The notes under the pieces are model-generated. The model was not told the origin of the DNA and did not search any database. It saw only the letters and a list, made by a program, of their open reading frames with translations. A program made the position numbers and the translations under genes. A DNA stretch of 49,367 nucleotides. Origin: Bacillota bacterium. Its GTDB lineage: Bacteria > Bacillota > UBA4882 > UBA10575. Of this stretch, positions 36,479 to 45,011 are shown piece by piece. Each line of letters opens with the position of its first letter. Within the stretch, counting starts at the first letter, position 1. The stretch lies in the NCBI GenBank assembly GCA_012837715.1, contig DUQR01000052.1, forward strand, positions 1 through 49,367, written 5' to 3'.

Positions 36479-36534
36479 TTGACAATTAATTCCTCGGGGA
36501 TAATAATAGGTATGGGTATTACATAGTAATACAT
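36479..36534 (+). promoter_or_regulatory. promoter and palindromic operator of the metal-import operon
   Basis: TTGACA at 36479-36484 is followed, after about 16-17 bases, by an AT-rich -10 (TAATAAT near 36501-36507). Immediately downstream GTATTAC-ATA-GTAATAC (36516-36532) is a perfect palindrome where transcription would start. It contains ATTACATAGTAATACAT, nearly identical to the motif in the divergent promoter. A repressor bound here would block the importer. Confidence 0.6.
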
Positions 36535-36636
36535 ACGGCCAATTAACGGTTCGTCTCTCAATGCCATCCGGCCCGGCTAGATGATGCTGGTCAAGGTAAT
36601 TTATCATCTGAGTTACGAGAGCTATTATCTAGGTTA

Positions 36637-36664
36637 GGTAGTCGCTTACGCTGGCGACCACCCG
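36637..36664 (+). repeat. dispersed intergenic repeat, copy B
   Basis: The copy starts GGTAGTCGCTTACGCTGGCG and ends ACCACCCG. GTCGC and GCGAC pair perfectly, extended by GGT/ACC. It lies in the untranslated leader between the operator and the ribbon-helix-helix gene, so it would be transcribed as a hairpin. Confidence 0.55.
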
Positions 36665-36703
36665 TAAAGTTATTTTTTAGGTAGAAAGGAAGCGAAGCGG
36701 CGG

Positions 36704-36976
36704 ATGAATGGGAAAAGGAAACAAGAAGTGATCACCTTTAAAGTTGATGAAGCGTTAAGTGCAGCCTTGGCAGGAATCCCGAACCGCTCGGAGTTTATCC
36801 GGACGGCGATTTTAACTGCTTTAAAAGCTGCTTGTCCCTTATGCCGCGGGACGGGCATACTAACCCCGGAACAACAAAAACATTGGCAAGAGTTTACCCA
36901 GCACCATACGATTGCCAAATGTGAAGAATGCCATTCCTTTCATCTGGTTTGTACAGCGGCGCATCATGAGGATTAA
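36704..36976 (+). CDS. ribbon-helix-helix protein with Cys/His metal site; putative metal-responsive repressor
   Basis: 90 residues. Residues 7-41 (EVITFKVDEALSAALAGIPN, then RSEFIRTAILTALK) are a CopG/MetJ-type ribbon-helix-helix. Residues 44-88 carry CPLC (C44, C47), CEECHSFHLVC (C73, C76, H77, H80, C83) and HH at 87-88, a plausible zinc ribbon. The gene is first in the operon with the Zn/Mn importer, and a palindrome sits in its promoter. The simplest reading is an autoregulated zinc or manganese sensor that is not of the Fur, MntR or NikR architecture. Function is inferred; no characterised homologue comes to mind. Confidence 0.65.
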   Translation: MNGKRKQEVITFKVDEALSAALAGIPNRSEFIRTAILTALKAACPLCRGTGILTPEQQKHWQEFTQHHTIAKCEECHSFHLVCTAAHHED

Positions 36977-37000
36977 TAAATCCTGGGGAGGAATTTTTTG

Positions 37001-37966
37001 ATGAAAAGACGGGTAAAGCAGTCCATGTGGGGCGTGATCCCTTTTGTGCTCTGCCTGTTACTGGCGATGGTAATCGGGGTCGGGACCAAAGCTAGCTCTT
37101 CCGGGGAGATAAAGCAACTGGAGAAGATCAAAGTCTTTGTCAGTATTTTGCCCCAGAAATATTTCGTGGAACGGATTGGCGGCGACCAGGTTACAGTGGC
37201 GGTGATGGTTGGCCCCGGGCAAAATCCAGCCACCTACGAACCGTTACCTCAACAAATGAGCGCGCTCGCCACAACGCAACTTTATTTCCGAATTGGTGTT
37301 CCCTTTGAAACGGCATGGATTGATCGATTGTCAGAGCTCAATCGGGATCTGGTCGTCATTGATACCCGAGAGGGTATCCCTTTACGCAAGATGGAATCCT
37401 CCCACTACCATAGGGAAGAAGAGTCAAGAGCTGATGCTTTCCAGGCGGAGCCTGGAGAAGGTTTAAAGGACCCCCATATTTGGCTTGATCCGGTTTACGT
37501 TAAAAGACAAGCGGCAACGATCTGTCGGGCTCTAGCGGCCCTTGATCCTGCCCACCGCGGGTTATACGAGGCGAATCTTTTTGCCTTCCAGAAGGACCTG
37601 GATGAGCTGGACCAGGAGTTGTCGACGGCTTTCCGGAGTTTAGCAGTGAAAAAATTGATGGTTTTCCATCCGGCTTGGGGCTACTTAACCGACCGTTACG
37701 GCTTGGAACAGATCCCCCTGGAAGTGGAAGGGAAAGAACCGGGCCCCCGCGAGCTGGCCCATGCGATCGACTATGCTAAAGCCGCCGGGATCCGGGTGAT
37801 CTTTATCCAGAGTCAGTTTAATGCGGCGGCAGCGGAGGCGGTAGCCCGCGCAGTGGGCGGACGGGTGGTAACTATCGATCCGTTGGCTGAGGATTATCTG
37901 ACGAATATGCGCCGGATCGCCCAGACGATAAAAAGGAGTTATGGCGCTGATGAAGACCGTAATTGA
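37001..37966 (+). CDS. znuA: Zn/Mn ABC importer substrate-binding protein (ZnuA/TroA family)
   Basis: 321 residues with an N-terminal signal or anchor (WGVIPFVLCLLLAMVIGVGTKA). The fold is KVFVSILPQKYFVERIGGDQ...VGPGQNPATYEPLPQQM. Metal-ligand positions include DPHIWLDP and VFHPAWGYLTDRYGL, plus IDPLAEDY near the end. The first His of the usual PHxYEP motif is Ala77 here (NPATYEP). Some TroA relatives share this, so metal choice is uncertain. A short acidic/His loop (SSHYHREEE, around 125-135) is where ZnuA proteins have a longer His-rich loop. GGGGAGGA precedes the start. No lipobox. Confidence 0.85.
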   Translation: MKRRVKQSMWGVIPFVLCLLLAMVIGVGTKASSSGEIKQLEKIKVFVSILPQKYFVERIGGDQVTVAVMVGPGQNPATYEPLPQQMSALATTQLYFRIGVPFETAWIDRLSELNRDLVVIDTREGIPLRKMESSHYHREEESRADAFQAEPGEGLKDPHIWLDPVYVKRQAATICRALAALDPAHRGLYEANLFAFQKDLDELDQELSTAFRSLAVKKLMVFHPAWGYLTDRYGLEQIPLEVEGKEPGPRELAHAIDYAKAAGIRVIFIQSQFNAAAAEAVARAVGGRVVTIDPLAEDYLTNMRRIAQTIKRSYGADEDRN

Positions 37967-38675
37967 ACTACATAATGTTAGTTTTGCCTATGAGCAACGA
38001 TTTATCCTCGAAGGGATCGATCTTAAGGTTGCCGCCGGTGATTTTTTTGCCATTATCGGCCCAAACGGCGGGGGGAAGACCACGCTCCTCCGTTTGCTTC
38101 TGGGAAATTTAGAACCGGTGCGCGGGGAGATCAAAGTTTTTAATCGTCCGCCCCGGAAAGCCCGTCGGTTCATTGGCTATGTCCCGCAACAGGGTAACCT
38201 GGACCGGGATTTTCCTGTTTCCGCTTTGGAAGTCGTGTTAATGGGACGTCTCGCGCCCAACCGTCTTTTTCCCCGTTACCAAAAGAATGACTATGAAGCG
38301 GCCTATACGGCGATGCGGGCCGTCGGCGTTGAAGGGTTGGCCGCAACCCGCTTTGGTGACTTATCGGGCGGACAAAAACAACGGACTTTGATTGCCCGGG
38401 CTTTAGTGGCCAAGCCCCAACTTTTGATTCTGGACGAACCGACCTCCAGCGTTGATTATGGGGTCGCGCAGGAAATATACCAATTACTTGCGCGCTTGAA
38501 TCAAGAAGTCACCATTGTTCTGGTCTCCCACGATTTGGGGTATGTTGCTTCCCATCTCCAAAAGGTGGCTTACTTGAACCGGCGCTTGTCCTTTTACCAT
38601 CCGGAGCTGGAAAGTCAGAATAGTATCGCCGCTTGGTACGGGGAGAAAAAAAGTTTATGGAGTGGTGGGCGCTAA
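37941..38675 (+). CDS. znuC: Zn/Mn ABC importer ATPase (ZnuC-like)
   Basis: 244 residues. Walker A is GPNGGGKTT, Q-loop YVPQQGN, signature LSGGQKQRTLIARAL, Walker B LLILDEP, then TSSVDYG and the H-loop VSHDLGYV. This is the metal-importer group. It overlaps the binding-protein gene by 26 bases. AAGGAG lies just before; the ATG at 37950 is an alternative start with better spacing. The 3' end overlaps the permease gene. Confidence 0.9.
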   Translation: MALMKTVIELHNVSFAYEQRFILEGIDLKVAAGDFFAIIGPNGGGKTTLLRLLLGNLEPVRGEIKVFNRPPRKARRFIGYVPQQGNLDRDFPVSALEVVLMGRLAPNRLFPRYQKNDYEAAYTAMRAVGVEGLAATRFGDLSGGQKQRTLIARALVAKPQLLILDEPTSSVDYGVAQEIYQLLARLNQEVTIVLVSHDLGYVASHLQKVAYLNRRLSFYHPELESQNSIAAWYGEKKSLWSGGR

Positions 38676-39556
38676 TGGGAGAATTTTTGCGTGCGCTTTG
38701 GCAATATCCCTTTCTCCAAAATGCGGTTTTGGCCGGGGTACTCTCCAGTTTGGCCTGTGGGGTAACCGGTGTTTATGTTGTTGTGAAGCGAATCACCTTT
38801 ATTAGCGGCGGGATTGCCCATGCGGTTTTGGGCGGGATCGGTGTTGCCTATTATTTAGGAAAGGACCCGTTGAGCGGGGCGGTGATTGCGGCGTTACTCT
38901 CCGCCTTTTTGCTGGGCATGATTAATTTAACCGCCCGTCAACACGAAGACACGATCATTGGCGCTTTGTGGGCGGTGGGGATGGCTACCGGGATTATTTT
39001 TATCACTTTGACCCCTGGTTACAGTGTGGATTTGATGAGTTTTCTCTTTGGAAATATTCTAATGGTTACCGCACCGGTTCTTTGGGTGCTTTTTAGTTTG
39101 GATCTGATTATCCTCTTGTTGGTGGTGGTTTTTTACCGCCAGTTTCTTTTGGTTTGTTATGATGAAGAATATGCCCGGCTGCGGGGTTTACCCGTTCGCT
39201 TCCTTTACATTCTCCTTTTGGCTTTGATTGCCTTAACCGTAGTGGTCTTGATTAAAGTGGTCGGGTTAATTATGGTCATTGCCTTGTTAACGTTGCCGGC
39301 GGCGGTGGCTAGCCTCTTTACCTATGATTTAAGCCGGATGATGGTCTCCGCCACGGGTTTAGGTTTAATCTTCATCTGGGTAGGGCTGGTCATCTCCTAT
39401 AATCTGAACCTTCCGTCCGGGGCAACGATTGTCATCATTGCCGGGCTTTGCTACTTGGGCGCATTAGGCCTCCGCAAACTCACCCACCAGGTCGGACGGC
39501 GGCAGAAAGCGGCGGTTCTGACGGCGAAGGTAACAGCTGACGAGGAGGAATCATGA
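38657..39556 (+). CDS. znuB: Zn/Mn ABC importer permease (ZnuB-like)
   Basis: 299 residues from the ATG at 38657 (GGGGAGAA about 10 bases upstream), with about eight helices. The ABC-3 family marks are LAGVLSSLACGVTGVYVVVKRITFISGGIAHAVLGGIG, the SFLFGNIL segment and VVGLIMVIALLTLPAAVASL. It forms the channel with the ATPase. Its stop (TGA 39554-39556) overlaps the next ATG, so the ammonia-lyase is translated in coupling. Confidence 0.9.
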   Translation: MEWWALMGEFLRALWQYPFLQNAVLAGVLSSLACGVTGVYVVVKRITFISGGIAHAVLGGIGVAYYLGKDPLSGAVIAALLSAFLLGMINLTARQHEDTIIGALWAVGMATGIIFITLTPGYSVDLMSFLFGNILMVTAPVLWVLFSLDLIILLLVVVFYRQFLLVCYDEEYARLRGLPVRFLYILLLALIALTVVVLIKVVGLIMVIALLTLPAAVASLFTYDLSRMMVSATGLGLIFIWVGLVISYNLNLPSGATIVIIAGLCYLGALGLRKLTHQVGRRQKAAVLTAKVTADEEES

Positions 39557-40836
39557 TGAAGATTGTTAAGCTTATTTGCGCACCGATCCGAAGCGGCTTT
39601 TTCTTCGATGACCAACAGGCGATTAAAGCTGGAGCGGAACCGGATGGTTTTACCTACCGTGGCGCCCCCCGGACGAAAGGTTTTTCCCGGTTGCGCCAAG
39701 CCGGTGAAGGGGTGTCCGTGCTCCTCCAATTGGAGGACGGGTCCCATGCCTATGGGGATTGTGTGGCAGTGCAATACTCGGGGGTTGATGGCCGGGATGG
39801 GTTGTTCTTAGCCGAAGAGGCCATCTCCGTACTTAACCGGGTGGTCCGGCCTCAGCTCGAGGGGAGAACAATCACTACCTTCCGGGCTTTGGCGGAGGAA
39901 GTCGATGGCCTGGTGGATCCGGAGACCGGCCGTCCGCTCCATACCGCCATCCGCTATGGCTTGACTCAAGCCTTGCTTGACGCGGTTGCCCACACCCGGA
40001 AAAAACTGATGGTTGAAGTGATCGCCGAAGAGTATGGGCTTGAGCCATTGACCGAACGGGTGCCGATTTTTGCCCAAAGTGGAGACGAAAGGTATCTTAA
40101 TGCCGATAAGATGATCCTTAAAGAAGTTGACGCTTTGCCCCACGGTCTATTTAACCATGTCGAGACGAAAGTGGGGCGGCAGGGGGAGAAACTCCTAGCC
40201 TATGTGGAATGGTTAAAACAACGGATTGCGGCGTTAAAACCCCGGGCCGACTACCGGCCGGTGATTCATTTGGATCTTTACGGAACCGTGGGGCTAGCTT
40301 TTCATGAGGACCTGGTGGCGATCACCGCCTATCTTGTCCGTTTGGAACAGGCGGCAGCGCCGTACCGTCTCCGTTTGGAAGACCCGGTGGTGCTTAAGGA
40401 CAAGCCTTCCCAGATTAAGCTGATGGGTAAACTGAACCAAAGGCTGGCTGCTGCGGGCAGCCAAGTCCAGTTGGTGGCTGATGAGTGGTGTAACAACCTA
40501 GATGATATTAAAGAATTTGTCTTTGCCAGGGCGGCGGCGATGATTCAGGTGAAAACGCCCGATCTAGGGGGGCTCAACAATACGATTGAAGCGGTGCTGT
40601 TTTGTAAAGAACACGGAATCGCCCCTTACCTCGGGGGTAGTTGTAACGAAACCGACCGTTCCGCCCGGATCTGCGCCCACGTCGCTTTGGCGACCGGACC
40701 GGCGTTGATGTTGGCCAAACCAGGGATGGGGGTCGATGAAGGGTATATGATTATTTTTAATGAGATGAGCCGACTTTTAGCGATCCGGAAAGCGCCGGAA
40801 AGAGAAAGAAAAGTGGGTCAAAGTTGTTTCGGTTAA
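39556..40836 (+). CDS. mal: methylaspartate ammonia-lyase
   Basis: 426 residues of the enolase superfamily, close to the known ~413. The N-terminus has SGFFFDDQQAIKAGAEPDGFTYRG. The barrel carries the metal ligands HLDLYG, RLEDPVV and LVADEWCN and the base Lys in MIQVKTPDLGG. It converts threo-3-methylaspartate to mesaconate plus ammonia in the glutamate mutase pathway. No glutamate mutase gene is nearby, unlike in glutamate fermenters. Its start overlaps the znuB stop, and GAGGAGG lies 7 bases upstream. Why it sits in a metal-import operon is unclear; the enzyme uses Mg2+ and K+. Another amine lyase specificity is possible. Confidence 0.9.
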   Translation: MKIVKLICAPIRSGFFFDDQQAIKAGAEPDGFTYRGAPRTKGFSRLRQAGEGVSVLLQLEDGSHAYGDCVAVQYSGVDGRDGLFLAEEAISVLNRVVRPQLEGRTITTFRALAEEVDGLVDPETGRPLHTAIRYGLTQALLDAVAHTRKKLMVEVIAEEYGLEPLTERVPIFAQSGDERYLNADKMILKEVDALPHGLFNHVETKVGRQGEKLLAYVEWLKQRIAALKPRADYRPVIHLDLYGTVGLAFHEDLVAITAYLVRLEQAAAPYRLRLEDPVVLKDKPSQIKLMGKLNQRLAAAGSQVQLVADEWCNNLDDIKEFVFARAAAMIQVKTPDLGGLNNTIEAVLFCKEHGIAPYLGGSCNETDRSARICAHVALATGPALMLAKPGMGVDEGYMIIFNEMSRLLAIRKAPERERKVGQSCFG

Positions 40837-40852
40837 CCGGTAATGATATAAT
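40824..40852 (+). promoter_or_regulatory. secA promoter
   Basis: TTGTTT (40824-40829) and TATAAT (40847-40852) are 17 bases apart, overlapping the end of the ammonia-lyase gene and 135 bases before secA. No terminator separates the two genes. Confidence 0.6.
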
Positions 40853-40986
40853 AAGAGATTAGTTAAGGGATTGTCATTTGCCCTTTCCGTGCCGGGTGGA
40901 TGAATCGTCTTTCGGTTAAAACTTAAACCGATCAAGAGGCAATTCCTAAAGCTAGGAATGGGTTTGGGGAAGAGAGGTTTGTGCGC

Positions 40987-43626
40987 ATGTTGAATTTCCT
41001 GAAAAATATGTGGGATACCAACCGGAAGGAATTAAACCGCCTGGCGCCGTTGGTGGCCAGGATTAATGAGTTGGAAGCGGAATTTGCCCAGCTCACTGAT
41101 GAGGAGCTTAAAAACAAAACACCGGAATTTAAAGCCCGTTTTCAAAAGGGGGAGACGTTGGATGCGCTTCTCCCGGAGGCTTTCGCTGTCGTCCGGGAAG
41201 CTGCCAAGCGGACTTTAGGCCAGCGCCATTATGATGTCCAACTGATCGGTGGAATCGTGTTGCATGAGGGGAAGATCGCGGAGATGAAAACCGGAGAAGG
41301 GAAGACCTTAGCCGCTACCCTCCCCGCCTACCTAAATGCGCTGACCGGGCGCGGAGTCCATATTGTCACAGTCAATGATTATCTGGCCAAACGGGATAGC
41401 GAATGGATGGGCCAGATCTATCGTTTTCTCGGCTTGTCGGTGGGGGTTATTTTACACCACCTGAAGCCGGAGGAAAGACGGGCGGCTTATAACGCCGATA
41501 TTACTTACGGGACCAATAACGAATTTGGCTTTGATTATCTCCGGGACAATATGGCCATTTCCCAACAGGAACTAGTCCAGAGGGAATTAAACTTTGCCAT
41601 CGTTGACGAAGTGGATAGTATTTTAATTGATGAAGCTCGTACTCCTTTGATCATTTCCGGACAAGCGGAGGAATCAACCCAACTGTATTCTAATTTTACC
41701 CGGATCGCCAACCAGTTGAAGCGGGAAACCGATTATACCGTCGATGAAAAGGCCCGGTCGGTGGCAGTAACTGAAGAAGGAGTCGCGAAGGTTGAAAAGA
41801 GGTTAGGCATTGACAACCTCTACGCGCCGGAACGGACAACCTTGGTTCATCATTTGATCCAAGCCTTAAAAGCCAAGGAACTAATGAAAAGGGACCGGGA
41901 CTATGTGGTCAAGGACGGGCAAGTGATTATTGTTGATGAATTTACCGGCCGCTTGATGTTTGGACGGCGGTATAGCGAAGGGCTTCACCAGGCGATCGAA
42001 GCCAAGGAAAATGTCAAGATCGAACGGGAAAGTCAGACTTTAGCCACCATCACTTTCCAGAATTACTTCCGGATGTATGAGAAACTGGCCGGGATGACCG
42101 GGACGGCTGAAACTGAGGAGCTGGAGTTTAGGAAGATTTACGGTTTGGATGTGGTCGTGATTCCGACCAATCTACCGATGATCCGGACAGATCATCCCGA
42201 TGTAGTCTATAAAACGGCTGTTGCCAAGTTTAAGGCGGTGCTTGATGAGATTGAGGCCGTCCATAAAACCGGTCGACCGGTCTTGGTCGGCACGATCTCC
42301 ATCGAAAAATCGGAAGCCCTTTCGGCGGCCTTGCAAAGAAAAGGCATTCCCCATCAGGTTTTAAACGCCAAACATCACGAGCGGGAAGCCGAGATTATCG
42401 CCCAAGCCGGTCGTTTAGGGATGGTGACCATTGCCACCAATATGGCCGGACGGGGCACCGATATTATTCTCGGCGGGAATACCCAAGCTTTAGCCCGGGA
42501 ATTGTTGAAGAAGAAAGGCCATTCGGAAGAGAGCGCCCCCGAAGAGGTTCAGGCGGCGCTGGCCGAAGCCAAAGCCATTACCGAACGGGAACACGAAGAA
42601 GTGGTCCGACTGGGCGGACTCCATATTATCGGGACTGAACGCCACGAGAGCCGGCGGATCGATAACCAGTTACGGGGCCGGGCCGGACGCCAAGGCGACC
42701 CCGGTTCTTCCCGGTTTTTTGTAGCGATGGATGATGACCTGATGCGCTTGTTCGGCGGGGAGATGATCGTCCAGTGGATGGAACGGTTGGGTTGGGAAGA
42801 GGAGATGCCGATTGAACATCCCCGGATCGCTAAGGCGATTGAGAACGCGCAACGGCGGGTGGAAGCGCGTAACTTTGAGATCCGGCGGCAAGTATTGGAG
42901 TATGATGATGTCCTCAACCGGCAACGGGAAACGATCTATCGTTTGCGTCGGCAATTACTCATGGGTGAAGACCTTAAAGACCAAGTAATCGAAGCGCTAC
43001 GTACCGTCATTGACCAATTGGTTTTAGCCCATACCGATGCCCGTCTCCCGGAAGAGTGGGAGTTTGGCAACATTCTGAAGGCGGCGGAACAGATCTTTCT
43101 CCCGATGAAAGAATACACCGTATCCGCCCTGAAGGAGGCTGCCCAAGGGCAGGCGGAGGAGTTAAAGGAATTTTTCTTCGAGGCGGCAATGAAGTATTAT
43201 GGGGCGAAGGAAGAGCGGATTGGGCCGGAAACTCTGCGCGCCATCGAACGCTATGTGATGCTGCGTACTATTGATAACCTTTGGATTGATCACCTCCAGA
43301 ACATGGATGATTTGCGGGAAGGTGTCGGTCTACGGGCTTATGGCCAGCAGGATCCGTTGGTGGTTTATAAGATCGAATCCTATCAGATGTTCCAAGATTT
43401 ACTCTATACAATCAAGGAAGATGTGGTCCGCTACGTGTTCAAGATGGAAATGACGACGGAAGCGCCCCGTCCGGAGCGGCGGATTAGCAACATTGTGACC
43501 AATCGGGGGGAAGATGGAACCCCCGTCGTCCAACAGAGAAAGACTGGAAAAAAAGTGGGACGGAACGAACCTTGCCCCTGCGGCAGCGGGAAGAAGTTCA
43601 AAAAGTGTTGTGGCGCCAATCTTTAG
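40987..43626 (+). CDS. secA: preprotein translocase ATPase SecA
   Basis: 879 residues from the ATG at 40987 (GAGAGG about 9 bases upstream). Features in order: [20 protein letters not shown] (Walker A), [50 protein letters not shown] (DEAD box), [23 protein letters not shown] and [15 protein letters not shown] (helicase motif VI). The C-terminal zinc site reads [17 protein letters not shown]. The enzyme drives Sec-dependent export across the inner membrane. secA followed by prfB is a conserved Firmicute order. Confidence 0.98.
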   Translation: MLNFLKNMWDTNRKELNRLAPLVARINELEAEFAQLTDEELKNKTPEFKARFQKGETLDALLPEAFAVVREAAKRTLGQRHYDVQLIGGIVLHEGKIAEMKTGEGKTLAATLPAYLNALTGRGVHIVTVNDYLAKRDSEWMGQIYRFLGLSVGVILHHLKPEERRAAYNADITYGTNNEFGFDYLRDNMAISQQELVQRELNFAIVDEVDSILIDEARTPLIISGQAEESTQLYSNFTRIANQLKRETDYTVDEKARSVAVTEEGVAKVEKRLGIDNLYAPERTTLVHHLIQALKAKELMKRDRDYVVKDGQVIIVDEFTGRLMFGRRYSEGLHQAIEAKENVKIERESQTLATITFQNYFRMYEKLAGMTGTAETEELEFRKIYGLDVVVIPTNLPMIRTDHPDVVYKTAVAKFKAVLDEIEAVHKTGRPVLVGTISIEKSEALSAALQRKGIPHQVLNAKHHEREAEIIAQAGRLGMVTIATNMAGRGTDIILGGNTQALARELLKKKGHSEESAPEEVQAALAEAKAITEREHEEVVRLGGLHIIGTERHESRRIDNQLRGRAGRQGDPGSSRFFVAMDDDLMRLFGGEMIVQWMERLGWEEEMPIEHPRIAKAIENAQRRVEARNFEIRRQVLEYDDVLNRQRETIYRLRRQLLMGEDLKDQVIEALRTVIDQLVLAHTDARLPEEWEFGNILKAAEQIFLPMKEYTVSALKEAAQGQAEELKEFFFEAAMKYYGAKEERIGPETLRAIERYVMLRTIDNLWIDHLQNMDDLREGVGLRAYGQQDPLVVYKIESYQMFQDLLYTIKEDVVRYVFKMEMTTEAPRPERRISNIVTNRGEDGTPVVQQRKTGKKVGRNEPCPCGSGKKFKKCCGANL

Positions 43627-43708
43627 AATCCGCCAAGCAAGGCAGCGGAAGAAGGAAATACCATTTGGCCGCGGCGGAGGTTGTAATTAACTTTGCATGA
43701 TGAATATT

Positions 43709-43745
43709 AGGCTCAAGCTGGCGATAGCCAGTGTGAGCGCCGATC
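43709..43745 (-). repeat. dispersed intergenic repeat, inverted copy E
   Basis: On the plus strand the copy begins AGGCTCAAGCTGGCGATAGC and ends CAGTGTGAGCGCCGATC. Its reverse complement matches the prfB-downstream copy (CGCTCACACTGGCTAYCGCC) with only a few differences. CTGGC-GATA-GCCAG is a perfect 5-bp hairpin. It lies 40 bases before prfB. Confidence 0.65.
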
Positions 43746-43784
43746 TGGACGAATGATCATATTAAGTGACAAGGAGCTGAAGGA

Positions 43785-44895
43785 ATGAGCGAACCAGCAG
43801 AGATCAAAAACCAGATTGCCGATTTAAAGGCACGTGTCCAAAAAATGAGGGAGTTTCTTTGACCTCGATCAGAAAAGTGAAAAGGTGAAGGTTTTGGAAG
43901 AAGAGGCTGCCGCGCCCGAATTTTGGAACGATCGGGAGAAAGCCCAGCAGGTGTTGGCCGAACTAAACCGCTACCGGCAGGAGATCGAAGCGGTGGTAAC
44001 CTTGGAGCAAAACCTGGCGGAAAACGGCGATTTATTGGAGTTAGCTTTAATGGAAGCCGATGACGAGGTAGTGGAGGAAATTGCCGAAAACCTCCAGCAA
44101 ATTGTGGGGGAAGTAGATCATCTGGAACTCCGCACCTTGTTAAAAGGGGAATATGACCAGAGCAATGCTTACCTAACGATTCATCCGGGGGCCGGCGGGA
44201 CCGAGTCCCAGGATTGGGCCAGCATGTTACTGCGGATGTATACCCGCTGGGCGGAACAGCAAAATTTCAAGGTTGATCTGATCGATTTATTGCCGGGAGA
44301 TGAAGCCGGCATCAAAAGCGCGACCCTTTTTATTCAGGGAGAAAATGCCTATGGTTATTTACGGGGGGAAAAGGGCGTCCACCGTTTGGTGCGGATCTCT
44401 CCTTTTGATGCTTCCGGCCGGCGGCATACTTCTTTTTCCTCGGTTGATGTTATGCCCGAGTTCAATGACGAGTTTAACATTGAAATCCGACCGGATGAAC
44501 TTAAAATCGATACTTACCGTGCGGGTGGCGCCGGTGGTCAACACGTGAATAAAACCGATTCGGCGGTCCGCATTACCCACCTCCCCACCGGAATTGTCGT
44601 TTCCTGTCAGAATGAACGGTCCCAATTTCAGAATAAGGATACTGCCCTCCGCCTGTTAAAAGCCAAACTGGCGGAGAAATACCGCCAAGAGCAAGAGGAC
44701 AAACTGGCCCAGATTAAAGGCGACCAGATGGAGATTGCCTGGGGCAGTCAGATCCGTTCTTATGTTTTTTGCCCTTACACAATGGTCAAAGATCACCGGA
44801 CGGAAGCGGAGACCGGAAACTTACAGGCAGTGATGGACGGAGAGCTGGATCCTTTTATTGAGGCTTTTTTACGCTCCCCCTACAATAAAGGTTAA
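43785..44895 (+). CDS. prfB: peptide chain release factor 2 with programmed +1 frameshift
   Basis: The ATG at 43785 (AAGGAG and GAAGG upstream) opens a 25-codon frame ending at TGA 43860-43862 within AGGGAGTTTCTTTGACC. This is the classical autoregulatory site: an internal Shine-Dalgarno, then CTT TGA C. Skipping the T at 43860 continues with GAC CTC GAT to TAA at 44893-44895, giving 369 residues. RF2 marks are the SPF anticodon tripeptide (RISPFDASGRRHTSF) and GGQ (RAGGAGGQHVNKTDSAVR). When RF2 is scarce the ribosome shifts and more RF2 is made. A shorter frame from 43885 is only the downstream part. Repeat copies E and D flank the gene. Confidence 0.95.
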
Positions 44896-44929
44896 GTAGT
44901 CGCTCACACTGGCTACCGCCAGCTTTAGC
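44896..44929 (+). repeat. dispersed intergenic repeat, copy D
   Basis: Directly after the prfB stop: GTAGTCGCTCACACTGGCTA, ending CCGCCAGCTTTAGC. CTGGC-TACC-GCCAG is a perfect hairpin. With copy E it forms an inverted pair around prfB. It may act as a transcript end or stabiliser. Confidence 0.65.
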
Positions 44930-45011
44930 AAAGGATTAAAAAAAGGCAATCATTCATCCGGGCGACGAATACAAGCGGCATGAGTATATTCTAGCTAGAA
45001 GGGGTAGTAGC

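Noticed and set aside
43885-44895. prfB starting at GTG 43885 without a frameshift
   Set aside because: It would lose the N-terminal helices, while the upstream ATG, ribosome site and CTT TGA C site fit RF2 exactly.
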